The position numbers and the translations under genes are program-made. Shown here in pieces: positions 1-12,400 of a stretch of DNA of 64,000 nucleotides (position 1 is its first letter; the number at the start of each line of letters is the position of its first letter). The DNA comes from Cliona cf. orientalis (lineage: Eukaryota; Porifera; Demospongiae; Clionaida; Clionaidae), in the NCBI GenBank assembly GCA_963930775.1, contig OZ005701.1, positions 5,339,669 to 5,403,668 on the forward strand. The letters are read 5' to 3'. The notes beneath the pieces are model-generated. The model was not told where the DNA came from. It ran no database searches and was given only the letters and a program-made list of their open reading frames with translations.

Positions 1-250
1 ACATGTACATGTACATGTATGTATACATGATTTGCTTATGTACATGCATGTACAATGTAGGTAATTCCAAACATACCAAGGAGTCTATAAGCCCTTGATG
101 TACTTGTGGTACTGTGTACATATACAAGTAACATACATGTACTCTGTACTGTATACATGTACATATATATACATAAGTATTACAGTGGCACCTGTCAATA
201 GCAAGATGGCTGGTTTAAAAACAGGTGTATAATGCATGGAGCTTTGCCAC
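1..250. repeat. ACATGTA-rich low-complexity DNA
   Basis: The first 250 bases are dominated by short self-complementary words such as ACATGTA and GTATACATG in near-tandem order. No open frame of note is present. The same words recur through the window, often beside transposon ends. Confidence 0.6.
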
Positions 251-313
251 TTGGGGGTATCAACTAGTGGCTTTAATAAGGAGGTGGATGTCTTACACTG
301 TGACCACTGTATA

Positions 314-811
314 TACCGTACTCGCTCTAATTATCCGAACGGCCAAAAATAATTACTAATACCGCCGTTCGGTGTTAAACAGAAAGTAAATAAATTCGGG
401 CAATGGTTTGTTCGAGTGTAAATAGAACGGATCCGGTGCAAATGGAGAAAGCACTATTATAGCGACAAAGATACAGCAGTCGATGTCCAACTATAGATTT
501 ATCGTTGTCAGCTCTAAAGTTCTCAGTATCGCTGTGCTCTCAGGAGCGATCGCAAAATGATCCGGCTGTCTGTGTCTGTGTTACCTTTCCGCTCTTATAT
601 GCTGTCCAAGATGTGGTAGCCACACTGTTCGATGAACGTGGAAGAGTTGTCTCGAGCTCCTGCCATGCCGTACCGCGTGGCCGTTCGGTTGATTTTAAGC
701 GGATGAGAAAACTTGAAATTCAAGATGTTCGATGAATTAGGAAGGAAATAAATTACTTAAACTTGCCATTCAGGCTATTAGAATGTTCGAATAATTAGAG
801 CGAGTACGGTA
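314..811. mobile_element. MITE, CCGTA-type family A
   Basis: A 498-base element flanked by TA. Its left end reads TACCGTACTCGCTCTAATTA and continues TCCGAAC. The right end is the inverse, with TTCGAATAATTAGAGCGAG and then TACGGTA. The inside holds a 76-codon frame (505-735) with no recognisable domain, so the element is non-autonomous. A truncated relative of its right end lies at 39,690-39,778. The terminal pattern suggests mobilisation by a Tc1/pogo-type transposase (inferred). Confidence 0.8.
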
Positions 812-1507
812 TAGTTTGAATATACATGTACCCTGCATGTTACTAGTGTCATGCAGGGCCTGTTTGGGGTGAGCCTGAGCTGAGAAGGCTCGAGCAGATG
901 AGACTCTAAAGCAATTGATTGTGATTGCATGAAGCGCTAACACAGACACAAGTGACTACAACAGTCATAGCTACATGTATGTTATTCCTATCCAACAGTC
1001 CCTCCATGTACTATGTCTATGCCAATAGACAATAGCTGCCTCTGTTCAACAGTCAGTGAGCAATACATTAAGCAATAAACTTTGCCTTCTTAGCCACTCA
1101 TTGCGCTGTTGAGCTGACTATGTATGACTGATGTGATAAGGTCTACCTCAATTGCTCTCTTGTTTCCTTTGGAGCCTTAGTTTTTTCTACAGCAATCAGT
1201 ATTCATACATGTATTTCTTATGCACTAAAAAACCCATGAGTGTATATTTGCAAGTCACTAAATCGGAACAGCATAATATATACATGTACATGTATTTATG
1301 GAATGTGTATGCAAGATCCTCTTTCTTATTATCACACAGGAATGAGGGTCCGGGCATCAGCTTGCCAAACTCAAGACTTACTGTATTAAGTATAAAATAT
1401 GAAATCCATGCAGGCGGTGAAACGACAATAGATCCGGTGGGAGTTGATCTAATGAGAATTGATCTAGTGGGAGTTTCGTACCCATACAAAGAATGCAAAT
1501 TACGTAG
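812..1507. other. Non-coding stretch with a dispersed repeat
   Basis: No convincing exon is visible. Bases 840-990 contain a block starting ACTAGTGTCATGCAGGGCC that recurs at 34,531-34,700. The 129-codon frame at 1,152-1,541 has no domain, and its composition matches its AT-rich surroundings. Confidence 0.5.
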
Positions 1508-1719
1508 TACCATAAGGACGGGTTTTAATTGCGTAGTTTAATGATTGCGTTCTAGTCGAGTCAGGCGAAATTGCGAATCAAATAATTGCGATGGATGACC
1601 CCGTACCGTACTGTAGTATGCGTGCACGTTTATGTTTGCGAATCTATTAATTGTGAAAAGCAGAAAAACTCGCAATTCACAATTAATAGATACTCGCAAT
1701 TAAAACCCGACCTACGGTA
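1508..1719. mobile_element. MITE, CCGTA-type family B
   Basis: A 212-base element bounded by TA. The left end is TACCATAAGGACGGGTTTTA followed by ATTGCG. The right end inverted is TACCGTAGGTCGGGTTTTAA followed by TTGCG. The interior is made of further self-complementary TTGCGAAT words, so the whole element could fold. It has no coding capacity. Confidence 0.75.
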
Positions 1720-2398
1720 TCTTACTGAAGCGGGCACGTGCATGCAGCATATTTTACCATCCGTTCGAGTATAGTGGTTTAACATCCTATATTGTGGCCA
1801 ATCAATACCTATCATGGAATTTCCACCCTTGAAACACTTTCGCCTGGGGTTTAATATGTTCCAGACCCTCCCTCTCTCTTCCTGTGCACTGGAGGGTCAG
1901 AGGATGAGACTAGGGTGACCCTAAATTAATTATAATCCACTCTTAAGCTGTACAATGAATATGCACGTAGATCAGTCTAACAGAGACTTACTGTATCAAC
2001 CACATGGGATAGAGGGCTCTAAATAGAATATCACCATCTTGTCCTATCCTTCGAGTACTTTTGCTGCCGAGCAGACGACGATATTCGAGCGATTGCTTGG
2101 AGGTTCTGTGAAGTCATCAGCTGGCTCGATGGCTGGCCTCTCAGCACCGAGTAATATCTCAACACAATACGCTAGATCTCTCGTATAGGAGGGGGTTTAC
2201 TCGACGACCCTTACCTACTCCCAGGAAAAGCGGTAAAGGTCGTGAAAGGGACGAGAGCTACATGTATTACCGGTATGTACATGTAGCTACCGGAGCCTAC
2301 ACTGTACCTCCTACAATTTGGAGGGAAAATGAATTAATTTTGCTAGTTGGATGAGAATGCCAGTTGGATCTCATGTGCATCCGGAGAGTTGAGCATCA
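1720..2398. other. Non-coding, nothing recognised
   Basis: No exon could be supported on either strand. A small hairpin of TACATGTA words sits near 2,260-2,290. Confidence 0.4.
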
Positions 2399-3748
2399 GT
2401 GATGTCTGAGAGAGTGTTCACTATGGAGGAAACCAGCAAGGGGCTCTCGAGGTGAGCTGGGAGAGAAATAATGTTACTTATAACCAACTGAGGAAGATCT
2501 TCATGTAGTCAGAATGCTCTGGATATTCCCAATTGTGATACTATGATAATACTAAAGCTTGTATCGATAGTATGTATGTGCAGCAATTAGTCCGGCTATA
2601 CAATGTATTAGGATGTTGTTACTGATCTCCTTGTAGAGTGTCCAGATGATGATTTTTCCACCTTCCTGTCAGCAATCAACCGTCAGCTATGACCTTTGAA
2701 CCTTGAGCTAGCCCAGGTGAGGATGGAGGATAGCCCCGCCTTCTGGGTTGGTCAACCGGAGTCCCGACGCATCCGCCAAGACATCCTGATACTTCAAAAG
2801 TTCTCACCACTGGTTGATAGTCATGGACTAGCGACCAGCTCAGCGCTGCTCAATGCCACCACAGAGATGGAGAGAAAGCTCTCTGCCACAGCTGCCCAGC
2901 AGTTCATAAAACTGCTTCTCAAAGAGAAGTGGCTGGAGCAAGTGGTCAGTGATACTATGCATTCACTGTATTTCCCAGATTCGATAGCATAACACAGTAA
3001 TGGATTAAGGGGAGATGATCGTAGTATGGATTCCGTTGGTAGTGAATATTTACTAGTCTTATAGTAAATTATTATTCTTATCCCACTACTCGACGTGCAT
3101 GGACTACTGCTATTGGCTAGGTTATAATATATATAGGTGTGCATGTGAGATATACCATGAATTCATTACTTGAGCACTATTAATACCATGGATACTGGCT
3201 CTCTCAGACTCTCCTCACTTGTAGTATAATTATTATAATAATTATCATTTGCTATTATTTAACAGCGTGGTGGGATTTATTGTCCAGCTAGGACCAAGGT
3301 TCATTCTGGAGTTGAGACAATTCTTGTCAGAGATGTTCAACGAGGAGATCCATGACTGCCACCTCTGGTAAATCTCAAGGTTTTCATCTTCTGTTAATAA
3401 TAATTACTATGGATCACTCTCCTATACCAGGCCATCCCCCCTCTCTCTCTGTTTGTCCCTCTCCCTCCATATCTCTCTTTCCCTCTTTCCCTTTCTCTCC
3501 CTCTCTCTCTCTCTCATGCTCTCCACCTCCCCCCCCCCCCCCCCCCCCCCCAAACTTCTCCTATTAGGGACAGAGCTGTGATACAATGTACGGCTTCACC
3601 CATACTGTGTGGCTAAATGAACGAGGGGACGGGCATCTCTCTTTCCTGCCCCAAGTGCCACCAAGTGTGGCCCCACAAAGTTCCTGAAGTTGATTGGTCA
3701 GAGGAAGAGCAGCAGTCACATGGCCAGGACTCGTCGGCTGGCTCTTAA
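2399..3748 (+). pseudogene. Decayed NSE1 (SMC5/6 complex RING subunit) gene
   Basis: NSE1 is the winged-helix and RING-like subunit of the SMC5/6 complex, which acts in DNA repair in the nucleus. Four pieces resemble it in order. At about 2,400-2,451 a start reads MSERVFTMEETSKGLS. At 2,638-2,950 winged-helix-like sequence includes FSPLVDSHGLATSS and ends near KEKWLEQ. At 3,266-3,367 comes FIVQLGPRFILELRQF, then the first zinc pair CHLC. At 3,568-3,748 comes GQSCD, then VRLHPYCVAK in a second frame and CPKCHQVWPHKVPEV in a third. An in-frame TGA at 2,690-2,692 and two frame changes within about 45 bases of the RING (near 3,585 and 3,615) break it. I call it a pseudogene. Assembly error is the alternative, because a poly-C tract lies just upstream of the last exon. 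Identity rests on remembered family features, not a search. Confidence 0.7.
3529..3551. repeat. Poly-C tract
   Basis: An uninterrupted run of more than 20 C residues follows a CT-rich tract, within the presumed last intron of the NSE1-like locus. Such runs are prone to length error in sequencing. Confidence 0.9.
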
Positions 3749-3883
3749 ACATCAATGCCATCCACCTCTTCCTCGGGACTGGGCGGCCAACGCTCCTCCA
3801 CAGCCACCAAGAAGAAAAAGGCTAGTGGAGGACATGGCAGGCACTGACATCATTAAAACTTTGACTGCTTACTGTATAAAATA

Positions 3884-4101
3884 AGAGGCATTTCCTTATT
3901 TGTACATCATCAGTGTAGTGTAGGAAAGCTATAGGAAATTCTATGTGTCAGATAAATTTAATGCACAGGCCAGGGTAATAGTACAGGGCAGAATTTCGTG
4001 CATATCAGGAAATTTTGCCCTGTACTATACTGTCATGTGCATTAAATCTATCTGACACAACAAATTTACTTGCCTACATGTAGATAAGGAAATGCCACCT
4101 T
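3884..4101. mobile_element. Fold-back MITE
   Basis: About 218 bases form one long imperfect palindrome. The outer arms are AGGCATTTCCTTAT and its complement ATAAGGAAATGCC. The middle arms pair GTGTCAGATAAATTTAATGC with its inverse. The inner arms pair GTACAGGGCAGAATTTC with GAAATTTTGCCCTGTAC. There is no coding potential. Confidence 0.75.
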
Positions 4102-4153
4102 TTTTTACAGTGGCTATCCCCATGTAAAGCACACAATCAATATTATCAAGAGT

Positions 4154-4711
4154 AATAATAGAGGAGGGAGAGTATCCTACTTCACTATGGGCCTGTGTTA
4201 CAACCCTTTGCGGGGGTCATTACCTTTGTAATGATATTCACATACAAAGTGGTTTCACAGATTGTCCTACAAATAATAGTTATCTGTCAGTGAGTGAGCA
4301 ATATGAGCCCTGCAAGGGCTCATATTGCTCACTCACTGACAGATAACTATTTTGTTGTATCTAGCACTGTTGGTAATGTAGGATTATGTAATCCTGCACA
4401 CCTAATTGGATTGTGGCTAGAGTGTATGGCATGTACTCTGGGTGACTGCTCAACAACCAGTTTTATAAAACTCTTGAACACTACTCTACTGTACTTGGTT
4501 GCTTAGTAACTTACAACAACATCACATATAGCAGCTGCATTAACCTGCATTAGTGCTCTACAGTATATGAGGTTTAGCTACATGCATGCCCACAAACGGC
4601 TAGGACTGAGGCCTCAAGCCTGTGAATATCATTACAAAGGTCATGACCCCCGTAAAGTGTTGTAACACAGGCCCATAGTGAAGTAGGATACTCTCCCTCC
4701 TTCTCTATTAG
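4154..4711. mobile_element. MITE with long TIRs and a perfect central palindrome
   Basis: The terminal inverted repeats are about 95 bases, starting AATAGAGGAGGGAGAGTATC on the left and mirrored near 4,690-4,710. The repeats include GGCCTGTGTTACAAC and AATGATATTCACA. The centre (4,275-4,352) is a nearly perfect 78-base palindrome. A relative with the same GAGAGTATCCTAC ends lies at 28,913-29,283. Confidence 0.8.
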
Positions 4712-5937
4712 ATACTATAATTGTGCTATAACACACTATTGTATCTCCAGGGGGATTGATCGTTTATTATAACGTATAATATACACTGGTTGTGTTATTA
4801 GAAATCTTGTATTATACAAAATGTATAATTGTTCTTTGCAGACCTGGGCCTGGGCTTGTTCATGAGTGGTTCAACTCACGGTACATGTATTACAGATAAT
4901 ATTATAATATTATAGATGATAGGGATTCGATGGCACTGGCCTCATTAACTTTTTCACTAGTCTATAATTATTATAGTGACACTGGAAAATGTGCTGAAAG
5001 TTGGGCAAAATCACACAAGTATGACTGTACATAAACTACTTATGCTCATGAAAGTGAAACTTAGGGAAGAGTCTGATTAATATTAGTCACTTCAGTTCTA
5101 TGCAAGTTGATACTTAGCTATTATAAATTATTAAGTAGCCAAGTAGGTCACCATTAATTGCAGCGTCCTAAGCTACCCCTCATCCAGAATAAAAAAATAA
5201 TAAGCTTAGTACTGCTAACTAGGTAGCTAGGCAGCATACCGGACAAAAATAATAATTAATTATTGTACTGCATGACTATTCTGAATTTGTATGATCCATG
5301 ATAATATTAATAATAATAATTATTATTATTATATCTGATAGTTTTTGGCAAGTTATGTGTCCACCTAGCCAACAGGCTCTAAGTGTAGGGATTTCATACT
5401 ATCGTACAATAGCTTCCCCTTACTTAGCTAGGTCAACATGGTCAGCTAGGTCAATATGCAGGCTCATCACTAACAGTCACCCTGCATTGCCATGGCCAGA
5501 AAATCCCTTCTATGCTATATATGGAGTAAACAAGAGTTCACTTCTTCTGACAATCCACATGTACTAGCTTCTAACATAGATAGCCTCAAGTACCAATAAT
5601 ATTTCTAACCCCATTTAAAATGATGACTGAATTATTACAAGAAGACTGACTGCACCCTAAGGGAAAAGGAGCAAGAACATTAATTTTGCATTTGGCTGGC
5701 CATTCGTAATTGCATGAGGTAGAATCATAGTACTATACTGAAACTGAATCATTATTAGCGTCTGTTGATGGAATTCTAATTTTTACTTATGTTTTTGCCT
5801 ACACTTACAATTATTACATGTAGCTGCTGACCACAATGTGGCTTTGCCTATAATATACTTGAAACCTGTTACAAAAAAAATAATGGGTTGAAACAGAATT
5901 CAAACCGGTGTGCGCATCTGACATTGCTTGGAAGTAA
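4712..5937. other. AT-rich non-coding stretch
   Basis: No exon with a recognisable domain or paired splice sites is visible. A short ATT/ATA microsatellite lies near 5,300-5,335. Homopolymer A runs occur near 5,871. Confidence 0.45.
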
Positions 5938-6223
5938 GGCCAGACCAATTAAATAAGTTGTTGCACAGATTCGCTCGGTCCAATTTTTGGGCAACAGAAA
6001 AAAAAATTTAATTAAGTTGGGTGGAGCTTATGTACAGTAGAGTGGTTTTTGTATTCTATCTTGATTTCCTGGTCCTAGATAGTCACAATAGTCTGACTTA
6101 ATTAGATTGTGGTCTATAACCACACCCAATTAATTGCTTTTTTTTCTTTTTTTTTTCTTCGATTGCTCGCTCCAATTTTTACCTCACAATATCCGAGCAA
6201 CAACAAATTAAATTGGTCTGGCC
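5938..6223. mobile_element. Harbinger-like MITE with TAA target duplication
   Basis: A 286-base element begins GGCCAGACCAATT and ends with the inverse AATTGGTCTGGCC. TAA flanks it on both sides (5,935-5,937 and 6,224-6,226). The inverted repeat continues imperfectly for about 35 bases (TTGTTGC, then CGCTCGGTCC). A 3-base TWA target site with GG-starting ends is the PIF/Harbinger pattern (family knowledge). No transposase is present. Confidence 0.75.
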
Positions 6224-6335
6224 TAATAGTGTATAAAATTATACTTAGTCACTATAAATATTATAGACCATCAGATTCTGGACTGTAGCATAGTTATGGC
6301 TTCTGTGTTTTGATAAGGACATTTTCGCTTATTAC

Positions 6336-6815
6336 ATCCCCAGTATAAATTTACTTTTTTGCGGTTATAAGGTAATTATGTTGTAATTATGATGTAACCT
6401 ATGTCGTCATAGCGCTAAAATTCAGAGCCTTTACAGAATGCTTCTGAGACCTGAAAATCGATAGAATCATATATTAACTTATATACATACCCAGCGAATA
6501 CATTAAAAGCTGAGTGCTACTTTCTCCGACAAGTAATGCTGGCCGAACTTCACGCGTTCTCTTGGCTGACGTAATCCTGTGGATAAATAAAGCTAGCCTT
6601 GCGCTATTTATAGCACGCGTCATACCACGACCGATCTGAAGTTCGGAAGCTGTACCGTGCTGTCGAGTTCATCTCCTTTGATTGAAGCATCGAAACTCGA
6701 AGTCGAGAGTCGGTCTTAGACTCCATCTCTGCGATTGAGGCCCCGGCATCAATGTGTATATTGACGACCTTTTACCACATGCACCATTAGAAACTATGTA
6801 GCTACTGGGGATGTG
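6336..6815. repeat. Dispersed repeat with ACATCCCCAGTA ends
   Basis: Short inverted ends ACATCCCCAGTA and TACTGGGGATGT bound about 480 bases. The inside, including CTCCGACAAGTAATGCTGGC and GAGAGTCGGTCTTAGACTCC, recurs in inverted orientation at 59,526-59,880. It is probably a non-autonomous DNA transposon. I see no coding capacity. Confidence 0.6.
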
Positions 6816-7681
6816 GTCAAGTTTTCATTATACTTGACAATGAACGTGAAATTGAAAATAATTCTGGAAGATGTAAATTTTTTATACTCTAATAGTATCT
6901 GCTGGTCTTTGAATTATGTCTGTAGCATGTTCTGGGGCTGAGCTAAGTTATGTACATTACAATAGCTACATTAGTCTAAGATTGATTTTTTTCCCTATAC
7001 TTATATAATATGATGTAATTATTATTATGGTACATAACATTAAAAAAATTGGGAATGGGGCCAGACACTTACAGCCATAATATTATGCACTTTTACACAA
7101 CAAAACTACACGTCCATCAAGCCCTTTTGGCATCACATAGCTACAGTATATACTAGTGCTCAAATTCATTTTTTTAATAGCTAGCTATAACATAATACAC
7201 AATGTACAACATATTGACGTGTGTTAGTTTAATAATCATTAGCTATGAAGGGTTCAAGTTTTTAAAAGTGTATGACTTACCATTATTTTTCATCAGGAAC
7301 TTGATAAAATTAATGTTGCAGATCCCAGGACTACTCCCTTATTTTAATTGTGCACGACATTAACAGTGTCACTATATAGAAATTTTATTACGAATTATAA
7401 ATATACCTATCAATAATTGCAAGTACACTCACCCAGTTAAAATTAACATTTAGTTGTAGTACTACCCCACATGTGTACACATACATACACAAACTCACTC
7501 ATGATTAATGCAACTCGTACAGACACACAGAAGGGTTGTCCCAAAAGGCATGATTCACATGCATATACACACGTGTCCATTTACACACGCACACATACAC
7601 AAACTAACTTCAAGTTAGTGGAATTGGAAAGGGTTGATTCCTCCACCTCTGGTGATGGGTCGACTGCTCCTAAACCATAGA
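6816..7681. other. Non-coding, nothing recognised
   Basis: AT-rich DNA with a CACA-rich patch at 7,470-7,600. The 69-codon frame there is composed of the microsatellite and has no domain. Confidence 0.4.
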
Positions 7682-8246
7682 TTATATATTCCCCTTCCTA
7701 TGCCTGAACTCAAAGGACCGGCGTCGCTCGCCATCTCCTGCAGTAAAGATCTTAGCTAACATGTCAGGATTTGCTCGAACCAGTTTCCTTCCATCACCGT
7801 CTTCTTGGCCCGTTCTGTACTGAGACAAAATTAATGGTCCAATATGTATCACCTGTGATCAGTATACAGCATATAATATATTAAATGATCAACAGCTGGG
7901 ATCTCCTATAAAGAACGGACAAGGCCAAAGTTCAAACATAGACGAACCCTCGAAACCAACCCTGGAGACTAACCCTGCCATACAGACCCTGACAGACAAT
8001 TTTACCCGAAACCTAACCCCTGATCCCTCACGTATATGGCCTTGTCCGTTCTTTATAGGAGATCCGAATTGGATAGTCTCCCTGTATTAAAGCATCCTGG
8101 CACCGCTGCCGCAATCATGCATACATGATTTGTAGCTTACCTCCTGCCTGAGCTCTCCCTTGCAGACAAACCCGAATCCTCCTTTCCCCAGGTACTCATT
8201 TTCAATGTGTAGATCTCCACCGTTCAGGGCCTTCCTCATACAGAGG
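7682..8246 (-). pseudogene. Truncated protein-kinase-like gene fragment
   Basis: Two exons read on the minus strand. The first (8,141-8,246) encodes HIENEYLGKGGFGFVCKGEL, whose GKGGFGFV is a kinase glycine-rich ATP loop, and ends at a good GTAAGC donor. The second (7,682-7,819) follows a TCAG acceptor in phase. It runs 45 codons (YRTGQEDGDGRKLV onward) to TAA and contains no kinase lysine, catalytic loop or DFG. The intron between them holds a MITE (7,899-8,065). It is either a remnant of a kinase gene, or terminal exons of one whose middle is lost. It lies 3' of the Roc-COR gene, and Roc-COR proteins of the LRRK type carry a C-terminal kinase, so it may be a lost tail of that gene (speculative). 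The Roc-COR gene as read stops cleanly 630 bases earlier. Confidence 0.4.
7899..8065. mobile_element. Short MITE with 29-base perfect TIRs
   Basis: A 167-base element whose two ends are exact inverse copies: GGATCTCCTATAAAGAACGG then ACAAGGCCA. The middle is a C-rich run of degenerate AACCCT words. It lies inside the intron of the kinase-like fragment. No target duplication is clear. Confidence 0.8.
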
Positions 8247-8876
8247 CTGGCGCGTTTGACACAATAGATTTTGAATATTGCTGACTCAGCTTGGATCACA
8301 TATGCCTTGCACATGCACTACTTTTCAACGCTATGGGCCATTTTTAATATAATTCACATATTATTATTGAATTTAAGTGTTTCCAACACTTATTAGCTAT
8401 TTCCTATACGATTCTCACACTCTAGAAAATTCCTACATGAACTCGGAATGATATCAAGATTTTTCCAACACTCACAAAATTTTGGTTGCTTTTCCAACAC
8501 TGGTAAATTCAAAAAAACAACACACACTCTTTGGAATTCCAACTATATCCAGTAGTGGATCTGCAATAAATTTTCGGGAGTTGGCACATACTAATCTTGT
8601 GTAAAATTTACAAAATGATAATTATAGATAGTGTTGAGACGCAAATACTATAACTGGGAATAGCATAAAATAATAGATATCTAATAATTATAATATTATC
8701 TATACTGGTACAGTGATCCTAACTCAAAGATTAATTTTATCAGCATACAGAAGTCCATTGCATAGTCTAATGAAAAACACACACACACATAATATGATAA
8801 TATTATGCTAAAGTGAGATATGGCTGCTAATATTATTATTATGACTCACAGGTATAGTTACTAAGAATCCATCAGC

Positions 8877-9422
8877 TCATGCAGCATATGAAAGAGCATG
8901 TTTTACATCTTGAGCAAGTGTTTCAAGGCCAACATCTTCCAATAATTCAATTAATCCATCCCAGTCTTGAGAATAGTTTTTTGGTCTTTTGTTTATGAAA
9001 TAGTCCATAAATGTTTGTTTCAAGCACTCTTTAGGGTCACCACGGCATTTTTGTTCCAATATACTTATTATGTTAAGATCATTGCAGATTAAAGTGGCAA
9101 TGTCCTTCCACACGTGACATGCTCCATTTATAAGCCAAATTCTCTTCTTCTCTCCTTTGTCAGTATACTTGAGTATCAGTAGTTCGTCTAAGGTTGGCCG
9201 TTTAACTATGGCACAGAAAAAGCAAATAATTTGTGTACATTAATTTGAATGTATACAGTATGATATTATGTGCATGCTGTTGAAGAGAAAATAATTATGA
9301 GACTAAAGAGAGAGCCAATTGTATAATTTACCAAGGCTTGTTCGCTGTCCTGCAACTGAAGAGTTCACAGGTACACAATTTGTTGGAGACACCCTATCTC
9401 CATAATCTTGCTCATCCCCCTC
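8877..9422 (-). CDS. Exons 16-17: linker and C-terminal death domain
   Basis: Exon 17 shows the death-fold spacing W-K-D-I-A, then GDPKECL, then SQDWDGLIELLEDVGLETLA, ending HALSYAA and a stop. Six amphipathic helices can be drawn. Death domains mediate homotypic contacts. The protein ends right after it, as in UNC5, PIDD and MyD88-like adaptors. Exon 16 (9,332-9,422) is an acidic linker. Confidence 0.8.
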
Positions 9423-12400
9423 CTAATAATATAGTATTGTTATTATGCATAGATCATAACAGTACATAAATAACTATGTACTGATATATAATAAATTATT
9501 GCATGTATGTATTATTAAACACAAGGTATAATTATTTTTACAAGAAGGGGGACTCGCTTCGCTCGCCCCCTGCTGCACATGATTGGTGCATGTATTTTGG
9601 CACTTAGGACACACAAAAGTAGGGAATAGCAAGTACAACTGCATGTGCATGTAGAGAGTGGACTTGCCTATGATGAGGCCCACAGTTGCACACATACTGT
9701 ACCACTACTCTTTCAAAGGGTGCACGGCCACAGGCCAGAGTGCTAGTATAATTGCAACTGCAGATTAGCAAAGTGGCTGAAACCGTCCTTTACCTGTGTT
9801 CTGGAACATTCTATTGAGCATGCATATTTTAGCATCCTGCTTGAGCACATGGCTAAATCAATCAAATGTCCAAAAGTCGTTACCTTGCTCGTAGCTCCCC
9901 TAGCAAGACTTGAGAATGCAAGAAGTCAATATGTAAGTCCCCATTTGTCGCTTGGTTTTGTACAGTCGATCCAAGAAGCTAGTGTTTGTGCCTGTAGCTA
10001 GTGCCAAGGCTGGCACTCACAGAGATATTGTCTAATTTTAGCTTCTAATGCTCGAGGGCCAGAGATATAGCCTCTTGTGTCGCAAGGTCAAATCACTTCC
10101 GCTGACCCTCCATTATGGACAGATGGACAGACTGACAGACAAATATTATAGTTTAATATATTATTATTATTATATATCACATACATGTACTAAGTTTTCA
10201 ATGATCTCCTTTAGGGTGAACTTGAATCCATATGATACTCCAAATTGTTTTAGTGTACTTTCATCCAGACTCAAAAATGCAGAGCCACTAATTCTATTAT
10301 CTGCATACATTCAATGAATTATTCCAGTGGCATAATTATATATACACAATGAAAAATATTTTTCAGACGATCATTTTTCTTATATAGTCCGTGTCATTAC
10401 ATGAGGGCATGGATACGCGTCTTGAATGCGCCCGGTTGCTATGAACGCGCGGCGCGGGCGGAGAGAAGTCCACACTACAAGGCTCAGGATTGGTCAAAAC
10501 TGTAGGGCCGTGTGCACAAAGAAGAGTGGCCTTAATGCCTCGGGCCATAGAGACGCATTGTATTGTCGAACGATCGGCGCGAAAGCGTTGCGTTTTTCGA
10601 GAGGCCTGCTAGGCAGGCGCCTAGGCGAGGTCTGTTCTTTGTCATACCTGTCAGTAGTCCGGTAGCAACGTTTGAGCAGAGCGAGAACGTCGCTACTGCA
10701 GGAGGCTGCCAGAGCAGTTGCTTGCTATGAGGGGTGTGGCCTCTGCAACCGCTTCAATCTGCGCATGCGCACGGTACTATCTTGCCCAGGCAGGATACTG
10801 TTTATGCATGAACTACGTCTCTATGTTTTGTGAGCATGTACTGTTAATAGATGATCATGGATGCTAGCCACATTATCCCATGATTGTGACATTAAACATA
10901 CTTGTATTATTATTGTAATAATATATTATGTGACTGTCCACGAGAAAAAGATGCATAATGTACTGGAGAGCAATCTGATCAATACTGGCCAAAATAGTCG
11001 CCTGTGGTGATAACTATCCATTTTCACTGTTTGAATTATTCCTCTACACAAAAATGTGCTCTAGAATACTACACTTACCGAGTTATGGCTCAAAGAAGTC
11101 ACGCGAGTGGCTACATAGATCGCCCATGACATGAAGCCCTTGCAGTTAGATAAGCGCAGTACTAACCGTAGCAGTGCATGCACACAAAATCTCCAGCTAC
11201 TTCTTTGTATGCTAATAATCTTTGGAAACACTTGTTTAGCTATTCTTTTCCATCAAAACAACAGCTGCTGCTCTTGTTCATGTGTTTTAGCTTATTGACT
11301 GGGTGGTGTGATCACTACTTTGCATAAAATTAATGGCGAGTACACAGATTTATGTATGCACGCAACATAATATTATGATATTGTATCAATGTTCATTGCG
11401 ATTTTTATGAAAAACTTCAGTACTGATCTGTGCATATTTCTCCATCACTACAAAGGCTAGAGACTTCAAATTTGTAGGAGCAATAGCTTCAGCGCATTAT
11501 GCATGGTTTCTCATGGATAGTCACGTATAATCGTTACCAATAATTCACGAATTTTTGATCATCTTTAACATACAATAATATTATTATTATACCTTTCAAT
11601 ATGCTGATATCTTTTTGATGATCCACTCCCATAAGCTTTGGATGATTGGTTAACCACTCGGCTAGTTGCTCATAATTGAAACTCTTCGAGAATGTCAATA
11701 TTTGTGGATGCAGGGACTGAACTTTCACTGATGATGCTTGTGGCTGCTCTACAGTATCACAAACAGGATCTATGGAATAAAATTTAATGTTTACACAATA
11801 AGGACAATGCTGGATGACTATTCCAGATGAACAAATGGAAAGGCTTCATGGATACACACTTTTACATAATATTAATATGTACCTTTTTTTGAAGGTCTGT
11901 GGGCGAGTCTAAGTGTAAGTTCATTGTATGGTGGTTTCACTCCATCCAGGGTAATTTCATGTAATAGTTGAGGGATTGATTTGATGAGAGGGCGTGCCTC
12001 CAACACACAGTTAGGTATCCCTCTGCCAGTTTTAAAGTCATCAAGCTCAGCTTTAGTAACCTGAGCAGTGAAGAGAGCAGTGAAAAAATCGGTCATTGAT
12101 GATAACTGTTACTGACCACTGGCTTTATTGGGTATATTTCCCACTGATCATCCATCACTTTAGTCCACTTTGCTCTTTCAATATCAACTCTGATAACGTC
12201 TCCATCTAACTCGATGACCTGATAACAGCCGGCATGGTAACCATGCTCTTCAGGGTACTTTTCATTTAATACATACTAGATAGAAAAACATTTGCAGATA
12301 AACTATATTATTATAATATTTTTAATAAATACATTTATATGTGCTTCAGTGTTCCAAGTATAGATCAAGTGAATATCATGTCCGTCCTCATGGACTTCAC

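Noticed and set aside
7920-8040. Degenerate AACCCT words as an interstitial telomere
   Set aside because: The words are irregular, inside a MITE with clear inverted ends, and not in tandem.
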